From Euzebya pacifica (GTDB taxonomy: Bacteria; Actinomycetota; Nitriliruptoria; Euzebyales; Euzebyaceae), in the NCBI RefSeq assembly GCF_003344865.1, contig NZ_CP031165.1:5523910-5587909 (forward strand): 64,000 nt of DNA, read 5' to 3'. The notes beneath the pieces were generated by a model that saw only the letters and a list, made by a program, of their open reading frames with translations, did not search any database and was not told where the DNA came from. Positions 8,345 through 17,480 of the stretch are shown piece by piece (position 1 is the stretch's first letter; every line of letters starts with the position of its first letter). The translations under genes were made by a program, and so were the position numbers.

Positions 8345-8727
8345 CAGTCAGCGGCCAGCCCGGTGCCCCGAGCCGTGGCCGTGGTGTCGTGGGTCGGGAC
8401 CAGCGGAAGCCACCCCGGGAACGTGGCGGTGACCCCGGCGATGGCGCCGTCAGCCGCGATCGTGCAGACCGCCGGCGCGACACCAGCGGTCATCGGCCCG
8501 AGCCCCGCCTCGACCACCTCCGCAGCCCGAGCCGCGCAGGACGCGGCGTCGCCGGTGGCCAGGCCCTGCCGGACCCCCTCCTCGGCCGCGGACTGCAGGA
8601 TCCCGTCGGCATAGCGCAGCACGAGGAGGTTGACGACGGCGACCAGGAGGATCATCGTGAGACCGGCGGTCGCCACGAAGGCCGGGGTGACGTAGCCCAT
8701 GTCCCGAGGCGCGGTGCGTGGCCTCAC
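8344..8727 (-). CDS. TadE-like membrane protein
   Basis: A 127-residue protein read from a GTG at 8727 that overlaps the previous stop (GTGA). An internal ATG at 8700 is the alternative start. It has one N-terminal helix (GYVTPAFVATAGLTMILLVAVVNLLVLRY) and a soluble domain with two cysteines (AASCAARA, PAVCTIA) that could form a disulfide outside the membrane. Position between a Flp-like peptide and a TadE gene supports a TadE-like minor pseudopilin. The family assignment rests mostly on layout and context. Confidence 0.68.
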   Translation of the reverse strand: MRPRTAPRDMGYVTPAFVATAGLTMILLVAVVNLLVLRYADGILQSAAEEGVRQGLATGDAASCAARAAEVVEAGLGPMTAGVAPAVCTIAADGAIAGVTATFPGWLPLVPTHDTTATARGTGLAAD

Positions 8728-8912
8728 ATACCCAGGGCGCCGCGCATGCGCTCGATGAACTGCGCGCCCATGTCGCTCAGGCCCGCCCAGATGGCGACGA
8801 TGACCGCCAGCGCGAGCGCGGCGTTGCCCAGCAGCTCGGCGGTGCTGAACCCCTCCTCGCCCTGGGTGTCCGCGAGTCGGGTGGTCAGCCATGTCACGAC
8901 GATCAGGTGCAC
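8724..8912 (-). CDS. Flp/DUF4244-like small pilin
   Basis: A 62-residue peptide with a basic leader and a GFSTAELLGNAALALAVIVA junction, where a prepilin peptidase could cut before or after the glycine and the glutamate sits at mature position 5. One helix and a short tail (IERMRGALGM) follow. This matches the small actinobacterial Flp-like pilins (DUF4244, Rv3656c-like) that precede TadE genes. The GTG start has a very strong GGAGGAGG site, much stronger than the coupled genes behind it, which suits a major pilin subunit made in excess. Confidence 0.72.
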   Translation of the reverse strand: MHLIVVTWLTTRLADTQGEEGFSTAELLGNAALALAVIVAIWAGLSDMGAQFIERMRGALGM

Positions 8913-9099
8913 GATTCCTCCTCCACGCACGGGCCCACCCCGCGCCGTTGGACGGACGCTACGAGGGCCCAGGGGGCCCAGGACAAGGCCCAGCCGGAAC
9001 CGCAGGCGACGATCGGACCGTTTGGTCGTCCCCGTACCGGGAAGGTGTCTGTCCAACGGTTTGCCCGACTTCACCCCGACCATCGCGAGGTACGACGAC

Positions 9100-9513
9100 A
9101 TGGACTCCGACCTTCGACCCCCACGCGCCGACGAGAGCCTCGGCGACCTGGCCAAGCAGGCCAGCGAGCAGGCCTCGACCCTGATCCGCGACGAGGTCGC
9201 CCTGGCCAAGCTCGAGCTGAAGGACGACATCCGCGAGGCCGTCGCCGGCATCAGCCTGTTCAGCGCCGCTGGCGTGACCGCCCTGCTGTCGGTGTTGATG
9301 CTCTCGGTTGCCGCCGGCTTCGGCATCGGCACCGCGATCGGTGAGGGCTGGACCTGGCTCGGCTTCGTGATCGTCGGCGTCGTGTACCTGATCATCGCCG
9401 GCATCGCAGCGGTGCTGGGCCGCAAGCACGCCGAGGAGATCCCGCCGCCCGCACCCCGCACGACCCGCCAGGCCAAGCAGACCGTCGCCGCGACCAAGGA
9501 GATCGGCCGATGA
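9100..9513 (+). CDS. Actinobacterial holin-X / DUF1469 family membrane protein
   Basis: The 137-residue protein has an amphipathic N-terminal part (DLAKQASEQASTLIRDEVALAKLELKDD is the region, about residues 15-42), then two membrane helices forming a hairpin (ISLFSAAGVTALLSVLMLSV and WLGFVIVGVVYLIIAGIAAV) and a basic tail. It belongs to the phage-holin-3-6/DUF1469 group, a chromosomal envelope-protein family in actinobacteria rather than evidence of a prophage. It overlaps the following DUF3618 gene by ATGA, the usual partnership. Function is unknown. Confidence 0.85.
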   Translation: MDSDLRPPRADESLGDLAKQASEQASTLIRDEVALAKLELKDDIREAVAGISLFSAAGVTALLSVLMLSVAAGFGIGTAIGEGWTWLGFVIVGVVYLIIAGIAAVLGRKHAEEIPPPAPRTTRQAKQTVAATKEIGR

Positions 9514-9851
9514 ACACCGACGCCACCGCCACCAACGGCACCCCGACCTCTCCCGACGGCCTCGAGCACGAGATCGAACGGACTCGCGAGGACCTCGTCG
9601 GCACCGTCGACGCGATCGTCGAGCGGGTCCACCCCAAGGAGGTCGCGGACCGCAACGCCGAGCAGCTCAAGCGCGACGCCCAGCGGGCGCTCGAGCAGGC
9701 CCAGGAGCAGGCCTCGGACCTGCAGGACCGCGCGTCGACCTTCGTCGAGGAGAACCCCGACCGCGCCAAGAACTACGCGATCGGTGCCGGGCTCGTCCTC
9801 GCCCTGCTGTTCCTCCGTCGTCGCCGCCGTCGAACACGCACCGACGGCTGA
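9510..9851 (+). CDS. DUF3618 domain protein
   Basis: The 113-residue protein has the DUF3618 signature EIERTREDLVGTVDAI near residues 24-39, a Glu/Gln/Ala-rich likely coiled coil (QLKRDAQRALEQAQEQASDL), and a C-terminal membrane helix (AIGAGLVLALLFL) followed by an RRRRRR anchor. It is translationally coupled to the holin-X gene. The pair is widespread in high-GC actinobacteria and thought to act at the envelope, but no biochemical role is established that I know of. Confidence 0.85.
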   Translation: MNTDATATNGTPTSPDGLEHEIERTREDLVGTVDAIVERVHPKEVADRNAEQLKRDAQRALEQAQEQASDLQDRASTFVEENPDRAKNYAIGAGLVLALLFLRRRRRRTRTDG

Positions 9852-9940
9852 CCGCCCCGCGTCCGGGTGCCACGAGGCCCCGGCCAGTAGGCACTGGACG
9901 TCCATCGCCACGCCACGACGACCGTGCGATGCTCGGGAGC

Positions 9941-10381
9941 GTGACCTCCCTTCCGCCGTCCCGTCACCTCCTGCGCGCCAAGGACATGGCCGACGCCCGG
10001 TACGCCGAACCCATCCGCGTCGACGACATGGCCGCGGCGGCCGGGCTGTCCCGCGCCCATTTCATCCGTGCGTTCCGCAAGGCATTCGGTGAGACACCGC
10101 ACCAGTACCTGCTGACCCGCCGGCTGGAGCGGGCCGCGTCGCTGCTGCGCCGGACCGATCGGACGGTGACCGACATCTGCTACCTGGTCGGCCTGGAGAG
10201 CGTCGGCTCGTTCACCTCCAGCTTCACCCGCATCCACGGGATGAGCCCGACCGCCTACCGGGCGGCGCACCCGCCGGCCCAGACGTTCGCCCGGGTTCCG
10301 GCGTGCGTGGTGCGTGCACACGCCCGCCCGGCGAACCGCACTTTTCGAGAAGACGACGGGGCGGCCCCGTCCGTACCGTGA
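9941..10381 (+). CDS. AraC-family transcriptional regulator
   Basis: A 146-residue DNA-binding protein consisting almost only of the AraC double helix-turn-helix: IRVDDMAAAAGLSRAHFIRAFRKAFG (first HTH region) and TVTDICYLVGLESVGSFTSSFTRIHGMSPTAYR (second HTH with the family C-terminal signature). It has no effector domain and a basic, low-complexity tail. The GTG at 9941 is preferred; an in-frame ATG at 9929 gives four extra residues. It lies 79 bases before a VOC-fold gene, a common actinobacterial pair in which the regulator controls the VOC gene. Confidence 0.88.
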   Translation: MTSLPPSRHLLRAKDMADARYAEPIRVDDMAAAAGLSRAHFIRAFRKAFGETPHQYLLTRRLERAASLLRRTDRTVTDICYLVGLESVGSFTSSFTRIHGMSPTAYRAAHPPAQTFARVPACVVRAHARPANRTFREDDGAAPSVP

Positions 10382-10460
10382 CCCCTGTCATCGCAACAGG
10401 CCGCCATGTCGGCCGCACGGCGACACAAACCACTCGACGACACGGGAGAACACGAACGAC

Positions 10461-10889
10461 ATGATGCGCATCTCGACTACGCAGCTGTGGGTGCACGACC
10501 AGGACGAGGCGTTGGCCTTCTGGACCGACAAGGTGGGCATGGAGGTCCGCGAGGACGTCACCATGCCGGAGATGGGGAACTTCCGCTGGCTGACCATCGG
10601 CCCTCCGGGCCAGGACGACATCGCCGTCGTGCTGATGGCGATCCCCGGCCCCCCGATGATGGACGAGGCCACGACCCAGCAGCTGGCCGACCTGATGGGC
10701 AAGGGCTGGGCCGGCACCATGTTCCTGACTACCGACGACGTCCGCGCAGCACACGCCCGGCTGAGCGCCGCCGGTGTGGAGTTCACCGAAACGCCCGAGG
10801 AACGTCCCTACGGCATCGACGCGGGGTTCCGCGACCCCTCGGGCAACAGCATCCGCCTGACCCAGCTGATCGCCGCACCCGTCGGCTGA
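10461..10889 (+). CDS. VOC (glyoxalase/bleomycin-resistance/dioxygenase fold) protein
   Basis: The 142-residue protein has two beta-alpha-beta-beta-beta modules: TQLWVHDQDEALAFWTDKVG at the N-terminus and the second repeat from GTMFLTTDDVRAAHARLSAAGVEF to FRDPSGNSIRLTQ. The final DPSGNSI is the classic VOC C-terminal segment. The substrate is not predictable: related proteins include glyoxalases and antibiotic-binding proteins. Linked to the AraC gene upstream and probably regulated by it. The ATG at 10461 follows a GGGAG site; the next codon is also ATG. Confidence 0.87.
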   Translation: MMRISTTQLWVHDQDEALAFWTDKVGMEVREDVTMPEMGNFRWLTIGPPGQDDIAVVLMAIPGPPMMDEATTQQLADLMGKGWAGTMFLTTDDVRAAHARLSAAGVEFTETPEERPYGIDAGFRDPSGNSIRLTQLIAAPVG

Positions 10890-10953
10890 GGACAGGGTTC
10901 GACAGCCGGACTCGCGGGTGCGTCCGACCCGGGTGGTCAGCGGTGCCGGTCGA

Positions 10954-12543
10954 TCATTCGCAGAACTGCAGGGCACCCCCGCCGTAGAGCGCGGAGACCT
11001 GCGCGTTGGGGGTGTTGCCGTCCAGGATCGCGTCGAGCGGGCCACGGTGAGTGTCGATCACCGCGATGGGCGGCGGGAACCCCTCGGGCTCGCCCTCCCG
11101 CAGCACGTAGTCGATGCCGAAGAACGCCTCGAGCTCGCGGCTGGTGCTGCCGACAGTCGCGCCCTCCGGGGTGGTGAGACGCCCGTCCTGGGGCACGTCG
11201 TCACCGTCGAGGATCCAGCCGTCGAAGAACATCTCCTCCTGCACGGCCTCGGCGAACGTCGCGGTCAGGCCGTTGGCGAACGTCACGGCGCGACTGGCGG
11301 GACCGTCGGGGCCGGCCAGCTCGCAGCCTGGCTGGACGCGCCCCGTGTCGTTGGTGGGTGCGCCGAACTCCGCGACCATCGCCTCGAGGGCAACATCCGC
11401 CGGTTGGCCGAAGTCGATGCCCCTCCCGATGCCGTCGCCGCGGAGCTCCACCGGTCCGGTCGGTGCGGATGCGCCATCGCCGTCCGGGCAGATCTGGGCG
11501 CCTGCCACCCGTTCGTCGCTGATCATCGAGGTCGGGCCGGCGACCAGCACCTCTGTGGGACGGGCGCAGGCCAGGACGCCCTGGGTCGCCTCGGAGTCGA
11601 CCTCCGGGTTGATCGCGAGGATGCCACCGCCGAGGGATCCGACGATGGGGGAGGTGGCCAGGCCGTAGGCCCAGCCCTGCTCGTCGAAGAGGTTGACCAC
11701 CGCCATCGCACGCGGCGCGCCGTAGCCGTCGCGGAGGACCTGGCGGAAGATCGTCGCAGCGGTCTCGTCGCGGGAGGCCCCGGCGACCCGGCGGACCGGC
11801 GCGTCGATCTGCTCGACCGCGGACTCGCTGATCGCGGAGCTACCACCGAGGACGGTGACGCGACGCGGGGTCCGGCCGGCCAGCCAGGTGCTGATGGAGG
11901 GGTGCAGCTCGTCGCTGGGGGTGAACAGGATCGGTTGCCTGTTGCTGGAGGCGGCGGGGCCCGCTGCGACGCTGTCGGCCCACGCGGCGGTGGGGTTGTC
12001 GTCGGAACCGAACGCCCGGGCGACGAAGACCTCGTAAGACGCGGGCTCGGCATCGTCACCGAGGACGTAGTCGGCCACCGCAACGGCCGTCTCGTAGCGC
12101 GTCGCCCCGGCCAGGCGGATGACCGGGCGGTCGCCGGGAAGCGCGTCCAGCTGCGCCTCGACCTGCGGGTCGATGACGGCTGTCCCGCCGATGATCGTGA
12201 ACTCGCCCTGCGGGTCCAGCACCACCCGGTCGAGCTCGGCCAGGGTGTCGGCGTCCAGCGGCTGACCGGGGCTGGCGAAGAAGATCGCGCCGAAGCTGGT
12301 CAGGGCGCTGGCAGCCAGCGCGTCGGCGAACGCGACGTCGGAGACGATCACGCCCTTGTCGACGCCGAAGTCGTTGACGGCGCGGGACAGGTTCACCGCG
12401 TAGGCGGCCGGGGTGTCCCCGTCGATGCGGGCGACCGCGTCAGGCGTGTTGGAGAAGGGGTCGGGGGCGTACTGGGCGGACACAGGCACCACCGACAGCA
12501 CGAGCGCCGCCACGAGGACGACGAGGGACAACGAACGACGCAA
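10954..12543 (-). CDS. Secreted cell-wall-binding repeat 2 (CWB2) protein
   Basis: A 529-residue exported protein. The signal peptide RRSLSLVVLVAALVLSVVPVSA ends near residue 23, followed by CWB2-type repeats with their FADALAASAL, TIIGGTAVIDP, RLAGATRYETAVAVADYVL and TVLGGSSAISE motifs. These modules bind anionic polymers of the cell wall in other bacteria. The C-terminal 180 residues lack clear repeats and may be a separate domain. The start is TTG at 12543, chosen because an AGGAG site lies eight bases upstream and it gives a complete signal peptide. It is convergent with the VOC gene. Confidence 0.88.
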   Translation of the reverse strand: MRRSLSLVVLVAALVLSVVPVSAQYAPDPFSNTPDAVARIDGDTPAAYAVNLSRAVNDFGVDKGVIVSDVAFADALAASALTSFGAIFFASPGQPLDADTLAELDRVVLDPQGEFTIIGGTAVIDPQVEAQLDALPGDRPVIRLAGATRYETAVAVADYVLGDDAEPASYEVFVARAFGSDDNPTAAWADSVAAGPAASSNRQPILFTPSDELHPSISTWLAGRTPRRVTVLGGSSAISESAVEQIDAPVRRVAGASRDETAATIFRQVLRDGYGAPRAMAVVNLFDEQGWAYGLATSPIVGSLGGGILAINPEVDSEATQGVLACARPTEVLVAGPTSMISDERVAGAQICPDGDGASAPTGPVELRGDGIGRGIDFGQPADVALEAMVAEFGAPTNDTGRVQPGCELAGPDGPASRAVTFANGLTATFAEAVQEEMFFDGWILDGDDVPQDGRLTTPEGATVGSTSRELEAFFGIDYVLREGEPEGFPPPIAVIDTHRGPLDAILDGNTPNAQVSALYGGGALQFCE

Positions 12544-12644
12544 GGCAATGACTCCTGGGCTCTTGGTGACGCGCGGAGCCTAGCCCCGGGGCCGGTCCAG
12601 ACCCGTCCGGTTCACCGCCTCGTCACAACCCCACGGCCGGCCCG

Positions 12645-13871
12645 TCAGCCGTAGGCGGCGCGGAGGGTGTCCAGGGCCGAGGCGACGACGGCGCCGTCGT
12701 CCAGCGTCGCGAGGCGGCGCGCGGTCGACCCGGCGTTGAACCCCATCAGGGCCGGCCGGCCGTTGACGGGCAGCAGGTTGACCCACTCGGCCCATTCCCC
12801 GTCGGTGGTGCCCACGATGCGGATCCCCGCGACGTCCTCGGGCCAGAACGGCTCGTCGAAGACCAGGACGGCCTTGTCGAGCACTCCCATGCCGAGCCGA
12901 TCGATGGCCCCGCGAGTGGCGGCAGGCAGTGGCGGATCGAACGTGATCGACCCGGCCTTCAGGACACCGAGCGGCACGGTGACGATGACGCCGTCGGCCT
13001 CGATGCGCCCCCAGGGACCGGCGACCACCACCCCGTCGGGACCGTGGACCACGTCGGTCACGGGGGCGCCCAGCCGCAGGTCGTCGATCGCCTCCTCCAG
13101 CACCTCCAGCAACGTGAGGTACCCGGCCGGCACCAGCGCGTCGCCGCCGCCCAGCGCGTCCCCCTCGCCGGCCGCGTCGGGGGACACGTCGTCGAGGTCG
13201 GCACCCAGGTCACGCTCCAGCGAGGCAGCGGCCTCGGCGGTGCCGTCGTCGGTGTCGAGCTCGTGACGGTCGGCGCCGTCGTAGTCGAACTCGTGCAGGT
13301 CGACGGCGGCGTCCTCGGCCAGGTCGGTCAGGGGGTTGCCGCGCGTCCCGTGGATCCAGCTGGCACCGAGGTCGACGGGGAACCCCAGCGAGTGGTCGGT
13401 CCACACGCGGCCGCCGATCCGGTCCCGGGCCTCGAGGACCACGACGTCGATGTCCTCCTCGACGAGCGTGGCCGCAGCTGCCAACCCTGCCGCGCCGGCG
13501 CCGATGACCACGACACGCCCGGCGTCGGCCTCGTAGGCCAGCTCCGCAGCGTCGACGCCGCTGAGCAGCGCGCCGTGCACGGTGGCCGGGTAGTCCTCGT
13601 GGACCGCTTCCCCCGCGATGACGAGCGTGTCCCCGATCGGGGTGCGCAGGATCTCCCGATCCTCGGGAGTCGAGCCGACGGCAAGGAAGCTGTAGCTCCC
13701 GCCCGCCAGCGGGTCGGCGGCCCAGCGGGTGACGCGTGCGGCGGTCGGCTGGGTGACGGGACGGCCGGTTCGCGGCTCGACCACCTCCTCCGCACAACCA
13801 CCCAGCAGCACCCCGCCGGCTGCGAGCGCCGTGCGAAGCATCTGTCGACGGGTCCACGACGGTGCGGTCAT
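12645..13871 (-). CDS. Flavin-containing amine oxidase, circularly permuted, Tat-exported lipoprotein
   Basis: A 408-residue FAD-dependent amine oxidase-like protein with its blocks in permuted order. Residues 1-26 form a twin-arginine lipoprotein signal (TRRQMLRTALAAGGVLLGGC). Residues 46-113 carry the segment that normally ends the family: VTRWAADPLAGGSYSF, then IAGEAVHEDYPATVHGALLSG. Only then comes the usual N-terminal FAD Rossmann motif RVVVIGAGAAGLAAA (119-133) with VVVLEARDRIGGRVW and DLGASWIHG. The protein ends at SALDTLRAAYG, the point where a normal family member would continue into the VTRW block. Substrate may be a mono- or polyamine. It should act outside the membrane. The reading frame is intact throughout. 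Confidence 0.9.
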   Translation of the reverse strand: MTAPSWTRRQMLRTALAAGGVLLGGCAEEVVEPRTGRPVTQPTAARVTRWAADPLAGGSYSFLAVGSTPEDREILRTPIGDTLVIAGEAVHEDYPATVHGALLSGVDAAELAYEADAGRVVVIGAGAAGLAAAATLVEEDIDVVVLEARDRIGGRVWTDHSLGFPVDLGASWIHGTRGNPLTDLAEDAAVDLHEFDYDGADRHELDTDDGTAEAAASLERDLGADLDDVSPDAAGEGDALGGGDALVPAGYLTLLEVLEEAIDDLRLGAPVTDVVHGPDGVVVAGPWGRIEADGVIVTVPLGVLKAGSITFDPPLPAATRGAIDRLGMGVLDKAVLVFDEPFWPEDVAGIRIVGTTDGEWAEWVNLLPVNGRPALMGFNAGSTARRLATLDDGAVVASALDTLRAAYG

Positions 13872-14173
13872 CTGCGCCACGCCTGGGGGAGCCGCGCGCC
13901 CGGCAGGACCATCACCGCCCCCGAGGGCAGCACCACGCCGACTGTCCAGCCGACCAGCTCCGACACGCATCGCGTCCATCATCACCGATCGTGCCGGGAG
14001 CCGTCGCGGGCCGGTCCCATCGGCGGCGCTGAATCGTTCCATCGCCGGTGGCACGCCGTTCACCTCCCGACCGGGCACACGCAAGCGCCGGTTTGCCGGA
14101 CACGACGACGGTGCGCGGCTGTCCGCCCGACACGGCGGGCTCAGCCGACCCTCGACCTCCCGAACGGAGCATC
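13872..14173. other. Intergenic region between divergent amine oxidase and metallophosphatase genes
   Basis: About 300 bases with no convincing gene. It must hold both divergent promoters, but I see no clear -35/-10 pair. Low-complexity reading frames here are GC-driven. Confidence 0.5.
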
Positions 14174-17100
14174 GTGTTCCCCCTCCCCGCCGCCCTCGGC
14201 GGACGACCCCTCGCACCCACCCCACGTGCGCTCGTCGTCCTCCTGACCGCCGCCCTCCTGGCCGGCCTGCTTGCCGTCCCCTCCCGCCCGGCTGAGGCGA
14301 CTGCCTCCGCGCCGGCCACGGACGACGCCGAGCTCGCCTCCCGCTTCACGCTGGCCGTCCTGCCCGACACACAGTTCTACTCCCGCTACGCCGCCGACCA
14401 GTTCCAGCCTCGGTACGGCAGCAACCCCTACGCCGTGCAGACCCAGTGGCTGGCCGAACACGCCGACGAGCTGAACATCCCCTTCGTGACCCACCTCGGC
14501 GACCTCGTCGACCGCGTCGGCGTCACCGGTGAGTGGCAGGTGGCCGACGCCGCCCACCAGACGCTGGAGGATGCCGGGCTGCCCTACTCCGTCCTGCCCG
14601 GCAACCACGACGTCCGCAACAGCAACGACCAGCTCGTCGACACCGACTACGACCTCGCCAACGAGCCGTTCCTCGACTGGTTCCCGATCTCGCGCGCGGC
14701 CGCCCTGCCCACCTTCGGCGGTGCGGACCCGACCGGCCTGAACCGGTGGCACGTGTTCGAGGCACAGGGACAGGAGTTCCTCGTCCTGGCGCTGGCCTGG
14801 CGGTCCTCAGACGCGACCCTGGCCTGGGCCGACGACGTCATCGACGCCCACCCCGACCTGCCGGTGATCCTCACCTCCCACTCCATCCTCAGCATCAAGG
14901 CCGACGCCGAGTCCCCCGAGGAGACCGCCTACGGCCTGAAGCTGTGGAACGACCTGATCCGCGGCAACGACCAGATCTTCATGACCCTCAACGGGCACTT
15001 CCACGGCGCCACCCGGCTGACCAAGACCAACGACTTCGGCAACCCCGTCACCCAGATCCTGATGGACTACCAGATGGCCTACGACGGCGGCAACGGCTAC
15101 CTCGGCCTGATGGAGTTCGACCTGACCGCTGGTGAGGTGTCGGTGCTGACCGGCTCGCCCTGGGTCGTCGCCAAGCCGCAGGAGGTGCTGACGCCCTACG
15201 ACCAGGCGATCCTGGAGGGGCCCAACCAGGCCTTCACCTTCGAGATGGACTTCGCCGGCCGCTACGACGGCTTCGACGCCGGCCCGGCCGACCAGCCATC
15301 GCTGATCCAGGCTGCACGCGACATCCTGCTCGACGGGTTCGAGGCCCCCGACGGCGTGGCGCTGGAGCAAGCCGGCTCGCGCGATGACTTCGTGCCCGTC
15401 GAGGGCACCGTCGCCCACTGGCGCTTCGACGGCGAGGACGGGCCGGTCAGCGAGGACGTGGTCTTCGACGACATCGCCGGTGACGCGGACCTGCGTCGGG
15501 TCGCCATCGAGGACTCCGGTGCCACCGGGGCCGAGCTCGGCGACGTCGTCCTGACCCACGACGCCAACCCGTTCTCCGCCGACGGCGCCGCGGTCTGCTT
15601 CACCAACGCCGACAAGCAGACCAACCGCTACAGCTACCTGACCTCCCCGTCGGACGTGGCCGCCACCGAGGACCACCTGGAAGAGGGGTACACCATCGAG
15701 ACGTTCGTCCTGATCGACGAGGACTGGACCGCTGACGCCAACGCCTGGTCCAAGGTCCTCGTGCGGGCCGGGAACCGCTCGACCATTCCCGGCATGCCGT
15801 GGAGTCGCTGGGACTACACCGCCTCACCGGTCGCCCTGGGCTTCTCCAACCTGCGGGAGTTCCAGTGGACCGAGGTGCCCGTCGAGACGGCCAAGGGTGA
15901 CCGCACCGCGTGGTCGGGGGAGATCATCCTCGGCCGATGGCTGCACGTCGCCATCGTCAACGACGTCGAGGCCGCCACCACGACCATGTACGTCGACGGT
16001 GCGCCGGTGCTGCGCAACGCCACCGACACCGGCGGGCACAGCCTCAACGCCGGGATGCCGTGGTTGTTCGGCGTCGACTGGGTCGACGACGGACCGACCA
16101 ACGGCTGGAACGGCTGCATCGGCGAGACGCGAGTCATCGACCACCCGACCGGACCGACGGAGTGGCTGACCGCCCGGCCGTCGCTCGCCGGCCTGACGGT
16201 CGACACGACGCCCGACGACCGGGTGCCCCACGGGACCACCGAGGTCGAGCTCGCCGGCACCGGCACCCCCCGCGCCACCGTGACCGTGGGCGGCGACCTG
16301 GACGGCACGACCGTCGTCGGGGAGGACGGCACCTGGCGTGTCGTCGTCCCGCTGTCCGGCCACGGTGTCCGGACCTGGACGGTCACCCAGGGCTTCGGGA
16401 CCCGCACCAGCGACCCGCTGACCGGGACCTTCCGGATCGCCGCCCCGGACCGACCCGACGGACCCACCGAAGAGCCCACCGAGGAGCCGACCGAACAGCC
16501 CACCGACGGGCCGACCGAGGAACCCACCGAGCCGGCCGACGGGTGGTTCCGGACCCCGTTCGGCCACGACGACGAGCCGACCATGCGCATGGCCGGTGGC
16601 GATCGTGTCGCCACCGCCGTGGAGCTCAGCCGCGAGGCCTTCGTCCCCGGCGTGCCCGTGGTGGTCCTCGTGCGGGCGGACTCCTTCGCCGACGCGATCT
16701 CCGCCGGTCCCGCCGCGGCGCACCTCGGCGGCCCGGTGCTGCTGGCCGGCGACACCCTGCCGCAGGCCACGGCCGACGAGATCGACCGCCTGCGCCCGGC
16801 GTCGGTCGTCATCGTCGGCGGCACCTCGGCCATCAGCGACACGGTGGCGTCGCAGGTCGCGGCGTTGACCGAAGGCGACGTCGTCCGCTACAGCGGACCC
16901 GACCGCTTCTCGACCTCGGCAGCCGTTGCCGAGGGGGTCTTCGACGACGAGGCAGCCGTGGTCCTCGCCACTGGCTGGAACTTCCCCGACGCCCTCGGCG
17001 GTGGGGTGCTGGCCGCACGCGAGGGCGGTCCCGTCCTGCTGGTGGACGACGCCATGCCCGGCCTGCTGGCGGATCGGTCGCCGTCCCGCGTGACGGTGCT

Positions 17101-17464
17101 GGGCGGCACGTCGGCGTTGCCCGCGTCGCTGGACGACGAGATCGCCGAGGCCACCGGGGCCGAGGTGCGCCGCCTCGCTGGGGACACCCGGTTCGAGACG
17201 GCCGCCCTGGTTGCCCGTGCGGCGTTCCCCGACGGCAGCCCGACCGCGATGCTGGCGACGGGTGGCAGCTTCGCCGATGCCCTGGCCGGTGTGCCGGTGG
17301 CCGCCCTGTCGGGCTCGCCGCTGCTGCTGACCGAGCACGATGCGCTGCCGGCCTCGACCGAGGCGTACCTGCGGGAGCACATGCCGCAGGTGCTGCTGCT
17401 CGGTGGTGACAGCGCCATCAGCACGTCGTTGCAGGAGGTGTTGGCCGAGCTGCTGGCCGGCTGA
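14174..17464 (+). CDS. Secreted calcineurin-like metallophosphoesterase with LamG-like and CWB2 domains
   Basis: A 1096-residue exported modular enzyme. A signal peptide (about residues 18-42) is followed by a calcineurin-like phosphoesterase with DTQ at 65-67, GD at 109-110, GNHD at 143-146 and GHFHG near 275. A concanavalin/LamG-like domain spans about 409-665 (VAHWRFDGEDG and on). An Ig-like stretch and a Pro-Thr-Glu linker (repeated PTEEPTEE units, about 763-787) lead to three CWB2 repeats from about 803 to the end. It probably hydrolyses a phosphoester while fixed to the wall. The GTG at 14174 is preceded by GGAG and opens directly into the signal sequence. Confidence 0.9.
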   Translation: MFPLPAALGGRPLAPTPRALVVLLTAALLAGLLAVPSRPAEATASAPATDDAELASRFTLAVLPDTQFYSRYAADQFQPRYGSNPYAVQTQWLAEHADELNIPFVTHLGDLVDRVGVTGEWQVADAAHQTLEDAGLPYSVLPGNHDVRNSNDQLVDTDYDLANEPFLDWFPISRAAALPTFGGADPTGLNRWHVFEAQGQEFLVLALAWRSSDATLAWADDVIDAHPDLPVILTSHSILSIKADAESPEETAYGLKLWNDLIRGNDQIFMTLNGHFHGATRLTKTNDFGNPVTQILMDYQMAYDGGNGYLGLMEFDLTAGEVSVLTGSPWVVAKPQEVLTPYDQAILEGPNQAFTFEMDFAGRYDGFDAGPADQPSLIQAARDILLDGFEAPDGVALEQAGSRDDFVPVEGTVAHWRFDGEDGPVSEDVVFDDIAGDADLRRVAIEDSGATGAELGDVVLTHDANPFSADGAAVCFTNADKQTNRYSYLTSPSDVAATEDHLEEGYTIETFVLIDEDWTADANAWSKVLVRAGNRSTIPGMPWSRWDYTASPVALGFSNLREFQWTEVPVETAKGDRTAWSGEIILGRWLHVAIVNDVEAATTTMYVDGAPVLRNATDTGGHSLNAGMPWLFGVDWVDDGPTNGWNGCIGETRVIDHPTGPTEWLTARPSLAGLTVDTTPDDRVPHGTTEVELAGTGTPRATVTVGGDLDGTTVVGEDGTWRVVVPLSGHGVRTWTVTQGFGTRTSDPLTGTFRIAAPDRPDGPTEEPTEEPTEQPTDGPTEEPTEPADGWFRTPFGHDDEPTMRMAGGDRVATAVELSREAFVPGVPVVVLVRADSFADAISAGPAAAHLGGPVLLAGDTLPQATADEIDRLRPASVVIVGGTSAISDTVASQVAALTEGDVVRYSGPDRFSTSAAVAEGVFDDEAAVVLATGWNFPDALGGGVLAAREGGPVLLVDDAMPGLLADRSPSRVTVLGGTSALPASLDDEIAEATGAEVRRLAGDTRFETAALVARAAFPDGSPTAMLATGGSFADALAGVPVAALSGSPLLLTEHDALPASTEAYLREHMPQVLLLGGDSAISTSLQEVLAELLAG

Positions 17465-17480
17465 TCCACCCAATTGCTGC

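Noticed and set aside
9100-9851. Prophage remnant because of a holin-type domain
   Set aside because: The holin-X and DUF3618 pair is a chromosomal actinobacterial family; no phage structural, integrase or lysis genes are present.
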